The notes under the pieces: generated by a model | Told to the model about the DNA's origin: nothing | Databases searched by the model: none | Seen by the model: the letters and a program-made list of their open reading frames with translations, nothing else | Assembly (NCBI RefSeq): GCF_035989305.1 | Contig: NZ_CP108514.1 | Coordinates: 8,226,501-8,290,500, forward strand | DNA length: 64,000 nt | Reading direction: 5' to 3' | Origin: Streptomyces sp. NBC_01233 | GTDB taxonomy: Bacteria; Actinomycetota; Actinomycetes; Streptomycetales; Streptomycetaceae | Program-made: the position numbers and the translations under genes | Shown: positions 8,666 through 17,128 of the stretch, in pieces | Numbering within the stretch: position 1 is the stretch's first letter | How the letters are laid out: every line of letters starts with the position of its first letter

Positions 8666-8993
8666 GTCGAGTCATCCCGTCCGTTCACCCCTCAGGGAGG
8701 CCCGTGGACACCCGCTGCTCCGGTTCGGAGCGGCGGCCGTGCCGCTCGCCGCCCTCGGCCCGGCCCTCCCCTCCGCCGCGCACGCGGCCCCCGCCCCCGA
8801 AGGAGGTTCCGCAGGCCTGCGGATGCCCGAGGAGAGCGACCGCCCCGTCCGCCTGATGCCCGCCGCGCCCCGGCGGCCGCAGAAGCGGCAGGAGGAAGCC
8901 CCATCCGGCGGAGGGGCGGCGCCGGCGCCGGTCCGAACTCCCGGTGACGGGCCGTGTGCACCTGCCCCGGTAGGCCCCGGTAAGGTGCGGGTC
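8666..8993 (+). other. Open stretch between operator iii and TetR2; possible remnant of a secreted-protein gene
   Basis: The reading frame is open from 8664 straight into TetR2. It would encode a signal-peptide-like segment (LRFGAAAVPLAALGPALP then SAAHAAPAPEGG) followed by a Pro/Arg-rich tract. No TetR carries such an N terminus. I read it as a long leader or the 5' remnant of a deleted exported-protein gene fused in frame to the regulator, rather than as coding sequence of the regulator. Confidence 0.35.
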
Positions 8994-9575
8994 ATGGCGT
9001 CTCGCAGCACTCAGATCCTCGAAGCGGCCGCACGGGTGATCGCCCGGCGCGGGGTCCGCGGGCTGCGCGTGGAAGAACTCGCGGCCGAGGCCGGCGTCTC
9101 CACGGCCCTGATCTACTACCACTTCAAGGACCGCACGGGGGTCCTGCGCCAGACCCTCGAATTCATCAACGACCGCGCCGAGCGCTACACCACCGACCGC
9201 GACCCGGACGACCCTCCGCTCACCCCTCGGGAAGAGCTGGAGGAAACCTTGCTGCTGGAGCTCCAGGACACCGCGGAGGTACGGGAGAACAGCTCGGCGT
9301 GGGGCGAACTGCGGGCGAGCGCCGTCTTCGACGAGGTGCTCCGCGAGGACCTCGCCAGGGCCACCCTGGTGTGGGTCCAGGAGGTCGCCGCGCTATTGGG
9401 TCAGGTCCAGCCGATGGCGCCCGCCTCGTCGCTCGCAGCCGCCGCCGAGCGGCTCACCGCCCTCCTTGAGGGGCTCAGTATGCGCTGGCTCAGCGGTGGC
9501 ACCAAGATCGGCCACGCGCGGGAGCTCATGCGCGGCGCCATCGACGCCGAACTGGCCGGGCTCCGGCAGAACTGA
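8994..9575 (+). CDS. TetR-family regulator 2 (193 aa)
   Basis: The start at ATG 8994 was chosen because the helix-turn-helix begins almost at once (SRSTQILEAAARVIARRGVR, then GVSTALIYYHFKDR at about 35-48), matching the start of TetR1. The ligand domain shares long blocks with TetR1, such as EVRENSSAWGELRASAVF and ERLTALLEGLSMRWLSGG. It is encoded opposite TetR1, between operators iii and iv. It probably represses its own promoter and the urease operon, alone or as a heterodimer with TetR1. The inducer is unknown. Confidence 0.87.
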   Translation: MASRSTQILEAAARVIARRGVRGLRVEELAAEAGVSTALIYYHFKDRTGVLRQTLEFINDRAERYTTDRDPDDPPLTPREELEETLLLELQDTAEVRENSSAWGELRASAVFDEVLREDLARATLVWVQEVAALLGQVQPMAPASSLAAAAERLTALLEGLSMRWLSGGTKIGHARELMRGAIDAELAGLRQN

Positions 9576-9682
9576 CGTACCCGCCGACGCCCCCGCGAAG
9601 GGGGCTGCCGGGGACGGACGCCGGTGTTTCGGGTGCTGTCCCTTCCCTCTTCTCAGGGCCGGGACCTTTCGCTGCCCCATCT

Positions 9683-9712
9683 ATTGACTGAATTTTCAGT
9701 CAATGCCAGAGT
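9683..9712 (+). promoter_or_regulatory. Operator iv and promoter of the urease operon
   Basis: This is the best copy of the operator: ATTGACTGAA-TT-TTCAGTCAAT (9683-9704), a perfect palindrome with 10-bp arms. TTGACT (9684-9689), a 17-nt spacer and CAGAGT (9707-9712) give the promoter. A roughly 190-bp untranslated leader runs to the first ribosome-binding site at about 9896. Confidence 0.8.
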
Positions 9713-9910
9713 GGGCATCGAGCCGCCCGGCAACCGAAGGGCCCCGCTCCGGCCCGCCCCGCAGACCCCGAACCGCCCCAAGGGTCGCGTCTGGCCTCGT
9801 TCCTCGCTGCGCCACCGGCATCCCCTCCCGTGCACCCGTACACCCGGACGGGACGGCGGGTTCCGGCTCCGATGGTCCACCCCGCTCGCCTTCCGAAGGA
9901 GCCAACGATC
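9713..9910 (+). other. Untranslated leader of the urease operon
   Basis: No gene is supported here. The leader is GC-rich with several short inverted repeats but no recognised riboswitch; it ends with a strong ribosome-binding site (GAAGGAG) just before the 23-codon ORF. Confidence 0.35.
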
Positions 9911-9982
9911 ATGAAGGTATCGACAGGCCCGGGTACCCGCCCGGCTGCCTGGGCGGACGCCCGGTGGACGTCATGCACCTGA
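9911..9982 (+). CDS. 23-codon leader ORF overlapping the urease gamma/beta start
   Basis: An ATG with an excellent GAAGGAG ribosome-binding site opens MKVSTGPGTRPAAWADARW plus four residues and stops at TGA 9980-9982. The urease ATG at 9973 lies inside its last codons in another frame. The urease start itself has only a weak ribosome-binding site. This arrangement suggests translational coupling, with ribosomes loaded at the leader re-initiating on urease. No amino-acid run suggests classical attenuation. Confidence 0.5.
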   Translation: MKVSTGPGTRPAAWADARWTSCT

Positions 9983-10677
9983 CGCCCACCGAACGTGACC
10001 GACTCCTCCTGTTCAGCGCCGCCGAACTGGCCCGGGCGCGCCACGCGCGGGGCCTGCGGCTCAACGTTCCCGAGGCGACCGCGGTGATCGCCGACACGGT
10101 GTGCGAGGCGGCCCGCGACGGCCTCCGCCTGGCCGATGCCCTCGCACGCGGCCGTGGCGTCCTCGGCCCGGACGACGTCCTGCCGGGCGTCGTGGACATC
10201 GTGACCGAGGTGATGGTCGAGGCGGTGTTCGAGGACGGCACCCGGCTCGCGGCGGTCAGCGAACCCTTCGGGGGGTGCCCGCGCGACGACGGGGCGCCGG
10301 GCGCCGTACTGCCCGCCACGGACACCGCCCCGGCCGCCGCGCCGGCGCTGATCCTCGCGGTGCGCAACACCGCGACGGTCCCGGTGAGCGTGACCTCGCA
10401 CTTCCACTTCTTCGAGGCCAATCCGCGCCTAGACTTCGACCGCGCAGCCGCGTACGGCATGCGCCTGGCCGTCCCCGCAGGATCGTCCACCCGCTTCGAC
10501 GCGGGCTCCACCGTCGAGGTGGGCCTCGTCCCCATCGGCGGCGCTCGCATCGCGATCGGCTTCGCCGGCCTGGTGGACGGCCCGCTCGACGCTCCCGGCG
10601 CGCAGGAAGAAGCCCTCCACAAGGCCGTGGCCTGCGGCTACCTGGGCGCGGCCGCCCCAGAAGGAGCCCCGTCATGA
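9973..10677 (+). CDS. ureAB: Urease gamma/beta fusion subunit (234 aa)
   Basis: The N-terminal about 100 residues are urease gamma (MHLTPTERDRLLLFSAAELA, then RLNVPEATAVIADTVCEAAR and the DVLPGVVDIVTEVMVEAVF block). The C-terminal part is urease beta (LAVRNTATVPVSVTSHFHFF, ANPRLDFDRAAAYGMRLAVP and ALHKAVACGYLG). The fused form occurs in one actinobacterial urease type. It forms the holoenzyme with the alpha subunit encoded immediately downstream (4-bp overlap). The upstream ORF and operator iv control its expression. No ureD/E/F/G accessory genes are in the window, so nickel loading must rely on genes elsewhere. Confidence 0.9.
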   Translation: MHLTPTERDRLLLFSAAELARARHARGLRLNVPEATAVIADTVCEAARDGLRLADALARGRGVLGPDDVLPGVVDIVTEVMVEAVFEDGTRLAAVSEPFGGCPRDDGAPGAVLPATDTAPAAAPALILAVRNTATVPVSVTSHFHFFEANPRLDFDRAAAYGMRLAVPAGSSTRFDAGSTVEVGLVPIGGARIAIGFAGLVDGPLDAPGAQEEALHKAVACGYLGAAAPEGAPS

Positions 10678-12422
10678 GCAGACCGACCCGGCACGGCGAC
10701 CACTGTGCGCCGGGCAGCCGGCACATCGACCCGCACGAGTACGCCTCCGTCTTCGGCCCCCGGGCCGGGGACCGGGTCCGGCTCGGCGACTCCGGGCTGA
10801 CCGTCCGGGTGGAGTCCGATGCGCAGAAGCCCGGTGACGAGTTCCTGGCCGGTTTCGGGAAGACGGCCCGTGACGGTCTGCACCTGAAGGCGGCCGCGGT
10901 CCGCGAGACCTGTGACGTGGTGATCAGCAATGTCCTGGTGATCGATGCCGTTCTGGGCATCCGCAAGGTGTCGATCGGTATTCGTGAGGGCCGGATCCAC
11001 GCGATCGGCCGGGCCGGCAACCCCGACACCCTCGACGGCGTGGACGTCGTCGTCGGCACCGGCACGTCGATCGTCTCCGGCGAGGGCCTGATCGCGACCG
11101 CCGGCGCCGTGGACACGCATGTCCACCTGCTTTCCCCGCGGATCATGGAGGCGTCCCTCGCCGCGGGCGTGACCACGGTCATCGGCCAGGAGTTCGGCCC
11201 GGTCTGGGGTGTCGGTGTCAACTCGCCCTGGGCGCTGAAGCACGCCTTCAACGCCTTCGACGCCTGGCCCGTCAACATCGGTTTCCTGGCCCGGGGTTCT
11301 TCCTCGGACGCGGCTCCGCTGGTGGAGGCGCTGGCCGAGGGCGGGGCGTCCGGTTTCAAGGTCCACGAGGACATGGGTGCGCACACCCGTGCCCTGGACA
11401 CCGCCCTGCGGGTGGCCGAGGAGCACGACGTGCAGGTCGCCCTGCACTCGGACGGCCTCAACGAGTGCCTCTCCGTCGAGGACACCCTGCGCGTGCTGGA
11501 CGGCCGGACCATCCACGCCTTCCACATCGAGGGCTGCGGCGGCGGGCACGTTCCCAACGTGCTGAAGATGGCGGGCGTGGCGAACGTCATCGGCTCCTCC
11601 ACGAACCCGACGCTGCCCTTCGGCCGGGACGCGGTGGCCGAGCACTACGGCATGATCGTCTCCGTCCACGACCTCAAGCCGGACCTGCCGGGTGACGCGG
11701 CCATGGCCCGTGACCGGATCCGCGCCGGCACGATGGGCGCGGAGGACGTGCTCCACGACCTCGGGGCGATCGGCATCACCTCCTCCGACGCGCAGGGCAT
11801 GGGCCGGGCGGGGGAGACCATCCGCCGCACCTTCGCCATGGCCGCCAAGATGAAGGGCGAGCTCGGCCCGCTCGCCGGTGACGGCGAGGGCGACGACAAC
11901 GCCCGCGTGCTGCGCTATATGGCCAAGCTGACCATCAACCCGGCCATCGCCCACGGTCTGGCCCACGAGATCGGCTCCATCGAGGTCGGCAAGCTCGCCG
12001 ACATCGTGCTGTGGCGCCCCCCGTTCTTCGGCGCCAAGCCCCAGCTCGTCCTCAAGTCGGGCTTCCCCGCGTACGGAGTCACCGGCGACCCCAACGCCGC
12101 CACCGACTGCTGTGAGCCGCTCGTCCTGGGCCCGCTGTTCGGGGCCCACGGCGCCGCACCCGCGGACCTCTCCGTGGCGTTCGTCAGCCGTGCCGCGGCC
12201 GAGTCGGGCTCCTTCGGAGCCCCCTACGACACCCTGGGCACCCGGCGCCGCCGGGTCGCCGTGCGGGGGACCCGGGGCATCGGCCCGGAGGACATGGTCG
12301 GCAACACCCGTCTGGGGGAGGTCGACGTCGACCCCCGCACCGGGCTCGTCACGCTCGACGGGGAACCCCTGCGCTCCGAGCCGGCGCAGCAGGTCTCGCT
12401 CAACCGCCTCTACTTCCTCTGA
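10674..12422 (+). CDS. ureC: Divergent urease alpha subunit (582 aa)
   Basis: This is a full-length urease alpha subunit, the nickel amidohydrolase chain that splits urea. The metal site is complete: THVH, the carbamylated lysine in GFKVHEDMG, the histidine of VALHSDGLNE, HIEGCGGGH, and Asp and Met in TSSDAQGMGR. The mobile flap differs. Where canonical enzymes read MVCHHLDPD, the ungapped alignment here gives VSVHDLKPD: the flap cysteine is valine and the second histidine aspartate, while the catalytic histidine is kept. Activity on urea may be altered or directed at a substituted urea. Context with agmatine deiminases makes N-carbamoylputrescine a candidate, which is inference only. Confidence 0.9.
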   Translation: MSRPTRHGDHCAPGSRHIDPHEYASVFGPRAGDRVRLGDSGLTVRVESDAQKPGDEFLAGFGKTARDGLHLKAAAVRETCDVVISNVLVIDAVLGIRKVSIGIREGRIHAIGRAGNPDTLDGVDVVVGTGTSIVSGEGLIATAGAVDTHVHLLSPRIMEASLAAGVTTVIGQEFGPVWGVGVNSPWALKHAFNAFDAWPVNIGFLARGSSSDAAPLVEALAEGGASGFKVHEDMGAHTRALDTALRVAEEHDVQVALHSDGLNECLSVEDTLRVLDGRTIHAFHIEGCGGGHVPNVLKMAGVANVIGSSTNPTLPFGRDAVAEHYGMIVSVHDLKPDLPGDAAMARDRIRAGTMGAEDVLHDLGAIGITSSDAQGMGRAGETIRRTFAMAAKMKGELGPLAGDGEGDDNARVLRYMAKLTINPAIAHGLAHEIGSIEVGKLADIVLWRPPFFGAKPQLVLKSGFPAYGVTGDPNAATDCCEPLVLGPLFGAHGAAPADLSVAFVSRAAAESGSFGAPYDTLGTRRRRVAVRGTRGIGPEDMVGNTRLGEVDVDPRTGLVTLDGEPLRSEPAQQVSLNRLYFL

Positions 12423-12459
12423 GGGCGCCTCCTGCCCGTTCCCTCTCGCACGGATCGAC

Positions 12460-12490
12460 TCTTGACTGAATTTTCAGTCGGTGAAAGGCT
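12460..12490 (+). promoter_or_regulatory. Operator v and promoter of the deiminase 2/ABC importer operon
   Basis: TTGACT (12462-12467), a 17-nt spacer and AAGGCT (12485-12490) form the promoter. The perfect core palindrome GACTGAA-TT-TTCAGTC spans 12464-12479. The predicted transcription start falls only a few bases before the ATG at 12503, so the mRNA may be almost leaderless or use the ATG at 12515. Confidence 0.77.
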
Positions 12491-12502
12491 CCCACAAAAG
12501 AA

Positions 12503-13549
12503 ATGAGACAGCTGATGTCCGAATACCGCATGCCTGCCGAGTGGACAGAGCACGAGGGCTGCCTGATGGCCTGGCCCACCCGCGAGGACCTGTGGGGAAG
12601 CGTGCTGGCCGACGTCAAGGAGGAGTACGCCAACGTCGCCCGCGCCATCGCGGCCTTCGAGCACGTGACGGTGGTCGCTCCGCCCGGCCACGGCGAGGAC
12701 GCCCGCGCCCGCTGCGGCCAGGACACCGCCGGCATCACCGTCATCGAGATGCCGCTCGACGACTCCTGGTTCCGCGACTGCGCCCCGCTCTTCGTCCTCG
12801 ACGCCGACGGCAACCGCGCCGGCGTGGACTTCCGCTTCAACGCCTGGGGCGGCAAGCACCACCCGTTCGACGCCGACGACCGGGTCAGTGCCCTGCTGCT
12901 GGAGCACCTCGGGGTCGACCGCATCACCTCCGACATGATCCTCGAAGGCGGTGCGATCACCGTCGACGGCGAAGGCACCCTGATCACCACCGAGCAGTGC
13001 CTGCTGCACCCCAACCGGAACCCCGACAAGAGCCGTGACGAGATCGAGGCCGAGCTGAAGTCCCGGCTCGGCGTCACCAAGGTGATCTGGCTGCCGTACG
13101 GCGGCCTGCTCGACACCGAGACCGACGGCCACGTCGACGGCGTCTGCGCCTTCGCCGCGCCCGGCACGGTCGTCGTCTCCCTGCCCGACAACCCCAACCA
13201 CCCCGACTACGCCCGGATGCGCGCCAACCGTGCGGTGCTCGAAGCCGCCACCGACGCCCAGGGCCGCCGACTGGAGATCATCGACGTGCCGCAGACGGCC
13301 TTCGCCGATCTCGCCGACGGCGAGATCGAGGTGTCCTACCTGAACTACTACGTGGCCAACGGCGGCGTCGTCGTCCCGGTGGCCGGGCTGGCCCAGGACG
13401 AGGACGCCCTCGCCGTCATCGCCTCCGCCCACCCCGGCCGCAAGGTCGTCGGCGTACGGGCGCTCGCCATCGCGTTCGGCGGCGGCGGAGTCCACTGCAT
13501 CACCCAGCAGATCCCCGCCGCACGCACCGGCGTGCACGCCGCCGGCTGA
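12503..13549 (+). CDS. aguA: Agmatine deiminase 2, cytosolic (348 aa)
   Basis: This is a complete agmatine deiminase without a signal peptide. Motifs in order are PAEWTEHEGCLMAWPTRED, DDSWFRDCAPLFV, FNAWGGKHHPF, ILEGGAITVDGEGTL, HPNRNPDKSRDEIEAEL, TDGHVDGVCAF and the catalytic GGGGVHCITQQIP. It converts agmatine to N-carbamoylputrescine and ammonia in the cytoplasm. It is the first gene of an operon with a five-gene ABC importer and is controlled by operator v. An N-carbamoylputrescine amidohydrolase gene, the usual partner, is absent from the window. The start could be ATG 12503 or 12515. Confidence 0.9.
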   Translation: MRQLMSEYRMPAEWTEHEGCLMAWPTREDLWGSVLADVKEEYANVARAIAAFEHVTVVAPPGHGEDARARCGQDTAGITVIEMPLDDSWFRDCAPLFVLDADGNRAGVDFRFNAWGGKHHPFDADDRVSALLLEHLGVDRITSDMILEGGAITVDGEGTLITTEQCLLHPNRNPDKSRDEIEAELKSRLGVTKVIWLPYGGLLDTETDGHVDGVCAFAAPGTVVVSLPDNPNHPDYARMRANRAVLEAATDAQGRRLEIIDVPQTAFADLADGEIEVSYLNYYVANGGVVVPVAGLAQDEDALAVIASAHPGRKVVGVRALAIAFGGGGVHCITQQIPAARTGVHAAG

Positions 13550-13644
13550 CCCGGACACCGGCCGTTCCCCGCGGACCGACCCGAGGCCCCCCGGCGGTCC
13601 GCTCCCTCCTCCCCCGCATCCCTCACGGAAAAGAGAGCGCGACG

Positions 13645-15321
13645 ATGACCACCTCCCCACCCCGCACGGCAAGACGCCCCCACCGCCCCCACCGCCCCCA
13701 CCTCCGCCGCAGCGCGGTCCTCACCAGCGCCGTCCTGACCTCCCTCGCCCTGCTCGCGGCCTGCTCCGGTCCGCCCAAGGGCGACGCGGGCGAGGTCACC
13801 GACGTCCACCTCTCCGCCTCCACGCCCCCGGCCCGCGGCGAGATCGACTCCTTCAGCTGGGCCGTCTACGCCGAACCGCCGACCCTCGACTACACGGTGG
13901 CGTTCGACTACCCGCAGAACACCATCCTGTCCAACGTGTGCGAGAGCCTGATGCGCTGGACCCCGGCGCTCACCACCGAGCCCGGGCTCGCCCAGAAGGC
14001 GTCCAACCCCGATCCCACCACCTGGGTCTACGACCTGCGCCCCGGCGTGCGCTTCCACGACGGCAAGGAGATGACCGCCGACGACGTGGTCTTCAGCCTC
14101 GGCCGGCAGATGGACCCCGACAACGCCGCCGCCTGGGCCCAGGTCTTCCAGAACGTCTCCGCCGTCACCAAGAGCGGCCCGCTCCAGGTCACCGTCAAGC
14201 TCAAGAAGCCCGACTCCCAGTTCCCGCAGTACATGGCGACCGCTGCCGGAGCGGTGGCTTCCCAGGCCGGCGTCGAGGCGGCGGGCAAGGACTACGGCAC
14301 GACCGGCGGGCTCGCCTGCACCGGCCCCTTCGAACTCGGCACGTGGAACAAGGGCCAGTCGGTCGAACTCAACCGCTTCGACGGCTACTGGGGCGCCAAG
14401 GCCAAGTCGAAGAAGGCCGTCTTCCGCGTACTGACCGACCCGTCCGCCCGCACCAACGCGATGCTCAGCGGGGAGGTCGACGGCGGCTACCTGATCCCCA
14501 CCGAGAGCTACGCCCGCCTGCGCGGCAGCGGCAGCGGCACCCTCTACTTCGGCGAGGGCCTGAGCACGGTCAACGTCAACGTCACCAACATGGAGGGGCC
14601 CCTCGGTGACGTCCGCGTCCGAAGGGCCCTGTCCCTGGCGCTCGACCGCACCGGATTCGTCAAGGCCGGACTCGGGGGCGCGGGCACCGTCACCAACTCC
14701 CTGACCACCCGCGCCGCCTGGGCCGCCGCACCCGAGAACACCCTGAAGACCGCCCTCGACGGGCTGCCGCCCACCGGCCAGGACATCGACAAGGCCAAGG
14801 CGCTGGTCCAGGAGGCCGGGGCCACCGGCAAGACCCTGACCATGGCCACCAGTTCCATAGGCCAGGACGTCTCCCTCCTCGCCACCGCGGTCCAGGCGGC
14901 CGGTACGCAGATCGGCCTGGACATCCGGCTGAAGACCATCGCCCCCAACGCCTTCACCGCACTCTTCACCGACCCCCGGGCGCGCGAGGGCATCGACATG
15001 TTCCCGCTCACCTACTACGACTCGATCACCGACCCGCTCGACCTCCTGGCGAACTTCAAGACCGGCGCGTACATGAACTTCGCCGGCTACAGCGACCCCC
15101 AGTACGACCAGCTCGTCGACCAGGCCACCGCCGTCTACCCGGTCCAGCAGCGGATGGAGATCGAGGCGAAACTCCAGCACCACGCCTGCGAGCAACTGCT
15201 GTGGATCCCCGTCGCCGAGTGGCCGACCGCGCTGTTCCAGGGCAAGCGCATCACGGGAGCGCCCACCACCATCTCGTACATGTACCACCCGTGGGCCGCC
15301 GACGTGGGGGCCGCGCAGTGA
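13645..15321 (+). CDS. Family-5 ABC substrate-binding lipoprotein (558 aa)
   Basis: The N terminus has a basic His/Arg/Pro-rich stretch, a hydrophobic core and a lipobox (LALLAAC). The mature part carries family-5 hallmarks: PPTLDYTVAFDYPQNTILSN, DLRPGVRFHDGKEMTADDVV, GPFELGTWNKGQSVELNRF and a C-terminal EIEAKLQHHACEQLLWIPV. This family binds peptides, opines, nickel chelates and similar ligands. The gene is the second of the deiminase 2 operon, so guanidino or peptide nutrients fit. A nickel ligand serving urease is an equally testable alternative. The downstream permease start overlaps its stop codon. Confidence 0.88.
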   Translation: MTTSPPRTARRPHRPHRPHLRRSAVLTSAVLTSLALLAACSGPPKGDAGEVTDVHLSASTPPARGEIDSFSWAVYAEPPTLDYTVAFDYPQNTILSNVCESLMRWTPALTTEPGLAQKASNPDPTTWVYDLRPGVRFHDGKEMTADDVVFSLGRQMDPDNAAAWAQVFQNVSAVTKSGPLQVTVKLKKPDSQFPQYMATAAGAVASQAGVEAAGKDYGTTGGLACTGPFELGTWNKGQSVELNRFDGYWGAKAKSKKAVFRVLTDPSARTNAMLSGEVDGGYLIPTESYARLRGSGSGTLYFGEGLSTVNVNVTNMEGPLGDVRVRRALSLALDRTGFVKAGLGGAGTVTNSLTTRAAWAAAPENTLKTALDGLPPTGQDIDKAKALVQEAGATGKTLTMATSSIGQDVSLLATAVQAAGTQIGLDIRLKTIAPNAFTALFTDPRAREGIDMFPLTYYDSITDPLDLLANFKTGAYMNFAGYSDPQYDQLVDQATAVYPVQQRMEIEAKLQHHACEQLLWIPVAEWPTALFQGKRITGAPTTISYMYHPWAADVGAAQ

Positions 15322-16277
15322 GCTTCGCCCGATTCGCCGTACGACGGGTGGCGGAAATGGCCGCCACCCTCCTCGCCGCCTCGTTCGTGGTCTTCGGCGC
15401 CATGTACACGGCGCCGGGCAACCCGGCGAGCTTCCTGCTCGCCGGCCGGTCGGCCTCCCCGGAGGCCCTCGCCTCGATCAACGCCCAGTACCACCTGGAC
15501 GATCCTTTCCTCACCCGCTACTTCCACTGGCTCGGGGACGTGCTCCAAGGCGACTTCGGGCGCTCGATCACCTACCGCACCGATGTCTCGCGCCTCCTGG
15601 CGGACCGGCTTCCCGTGACGCTGCTGCTGATCACCATGGCTCTCGTCGTGGTCGTGGCGGTCGGCCTGCTGCTGGGCCGGACCGCCGCCGTCCGGGGCGG
15701 GGCCACCGATTCCGCGATCCTGGTCACCACGACGTTCGCCGTCGGCACTCCGTCCTTCGTCGCGGCCGTCCTGCTCCAGGGGCTGTTCGCCGTCCAGCTG
15801 GGGTGGTTCCCCAGCAGCGGCGCCGGCGAGGGCTTCGCGGACATGCTCTGGCACCTCGCGCTCCCCGCGGTCGCCCTCGCGCTCTACCTGATCGGCATGC
15901 TCGCCCGCGTCACCCGCTCCGCCATGCTCGAAGCCCTCGACAGCGAGCACGTCACCGTCGCCCGCAGCCGGGGCGTCCCCGAACGCCAGGTCATCCGCCG
16001 CCACGTCTTCCGCAACTCCCTCGGGACCGTCCTGACCACCGGCGGACTGATCGTCTCCACCCTCCTGGTGTGCACCATCCTGGTCGAGACCGCCTTCAGC
16101 ATCGGCGGCATCGGCCAGCTCCTCGAACTGTCCACCACCACCAAGGACTTCCCGACCGTCCAGGCGATCTCCCTGATCATCGTCGCCCTCTTCATGATCG
16201 TGAACCTGCTCGTGGACCTGCTGCTGCCCCTGGTCGACCCCCGGGTCACCCTCGGAACGAGGGGAGCCGCCACGTGA
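15318..16277 (+). CDS. ABC permease, DppB/NikB type (319 aa)
   Basis: The GTG at 15318 overlaps the TGA of the binding-protein gene. The product has an N-terminal membrane helix, then the TM segments of the DppB/OppB fold. The EAA-type loop is clear (LDSEHVTVARSRGVPERQVI, then HVFRNSL), and the end matches the family (LVDLLLPLVDPRVTLG). It forms the membrane channel with the next gene product. A 4-bp overlap with both neighbours indicates strict co-translation. Confidence 0.9.
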   Translation: MSFARFAVRRVAEMAATLLAASFVVFGAMYTAPGNPASFLLAGRSASPEALASINAQYHLDDPFLTRYFHWLGDVLQGDFGRSITYRTDVSRLLADRLPVTLLLITMALVVVVAVGLLLGRTAAVRGGATDSAILVTTTFAVGTPSFVAAVLLQGLFAVQLGWFPSSGAGEGFADMLWHLALPAVALALYLIGMLARVTRSAMLEALDSEHVTVARSRGVPERQVIRRHVFRNSLGTVLTTGGLIVSTLLVCTILVETAFSIGGIGQLLELSTTTKDFPTVQAISLIIVALFMIVNLLVDLLLPLVDPRVTLGTRGAAT

Positions 16278-17128
16278 GCGCCGTACTCGTCCGCCGCCCC
16301 GGCCTCTCCCGGATCCGTGCCACCGGTTCCCCGCTCCACCTCCTCTGCCTGGGCCTCGTCGCCCTCGTCGTCCTCGCCGCACTGCTCGCGCCCTGGGCGG
16401 CGCCCCAAGACCCCAACGCCGTGGACCTCGGCAACGCCCTCGCCGAGCCCTCCGCCGCACACCCGCTCGGCGTGGACGCCGCCGGCCGCGACACCCTCTC
16501 CCGGCTGCTGTTGGGCGCGCGCACCTCGCTCCTCGGACCGCTGGGCGTCGTCGCCTTCTCCACCGTGGCGGGCATCGCCATCGGCATGGCCGCCGCCTGG
16601 CGGGGCGGCTGGATCGACTCCGTCCTGTCCCGCAGCACGGAGCTGGTCTTCGCCTTCCCCGGCATGCTGCTGGCCATCCTGATCATCTCCGTCTACGGAG
16701 AGGGCCTGCTCGCCCCCGTCATCGCGCTGGCCGTCGCCTACCTGCCCTACGTCAGCCGCCTCACCCGCTCCCTCGTGCTCGCCGAGCGCAGCCGCCCGTA
16801 CGTGAGCGCCTATCAGGTCCAGGGCCACTCGGCCGTACAGATCTGCCTGCGCCACGTCCTGCCGAACATCGCCCCCGTCGTCCTCGCCCAGTCCACCATC
16901 AACTTCGGCTACGCCCTGATGGACCTCGCCGGACTGTCGTTCCTCGGGCTCGGAGTTCCGGCCCTCACCCCCGACTGGGGCCGCATGGTCTTCGACGGGC
17001 AGACCGCCATCCAGCACGGCTACCCGCTCTCCGCGATCCTGCCCTGCGCCTTCATCGTGCTGACCGTGGTCGCCTTCAACGTGGTGGGCGAGCGGTGGGC
17101 CGACCGTGTAGCCGGGAGAACCCCATGA
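16274..17128 (+). CDS. ABC permease, DppC/NikC type (284 aa)
   Basis: A GTG at 16274 overlaps the upstream stop. Family features are an N-terminal helix, the segment HPLGVDAAGRDTLSRLLLGA that follows it in DppC proteins, several TM helices and the EAA loop YQVQGHSAVQICLRHVLPN. The sequence LAGLSFLGLGVPALTPDWG is the conserved C-terminal signature. It pairs with the preceding permease. Its stop overlaps the ATG of the first ATPase gene. Confidence 0.9.
   Translation: MSAVLVRRPGLSRIRATGSPLHLLCLGLVALVVLAALLAPWAAPQDPNAVDLGNALAEPSAAHPLGVDAAGRDTLSRLLLGARTSLLGPLGVVAFSTVAGIAIGMAAAWRGGWIDSVLSRSTELVFAFPGMLLAILIISVYGEGLLAPVIALAVAYLPYVSRLTRSLVLAERSRPYVSAYQVQGHSAVQICLRHVLPNIAPVVLAQSTINFGYALMDLAGLSFLGLGVPALTPDWGRMVFDGQTAIQHGYPLSAILPCAFIVLTVVAFNVVGERWADRVAGRTP

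Noticed and set aside
13348..15288. 646-codon minus frame across the binding-protein gene
   Set aside because: The plus strand encodes a complete family-5 binding protein; the minus frame is Gly/Asp/Val-rich with no domain.
15803..16273. Upstream extension of the DppC-type permease frame
   Set aside because: It runs antiphase through the DppB permease; the GTG at 16274 overlapping the upstream stop is the natural start.
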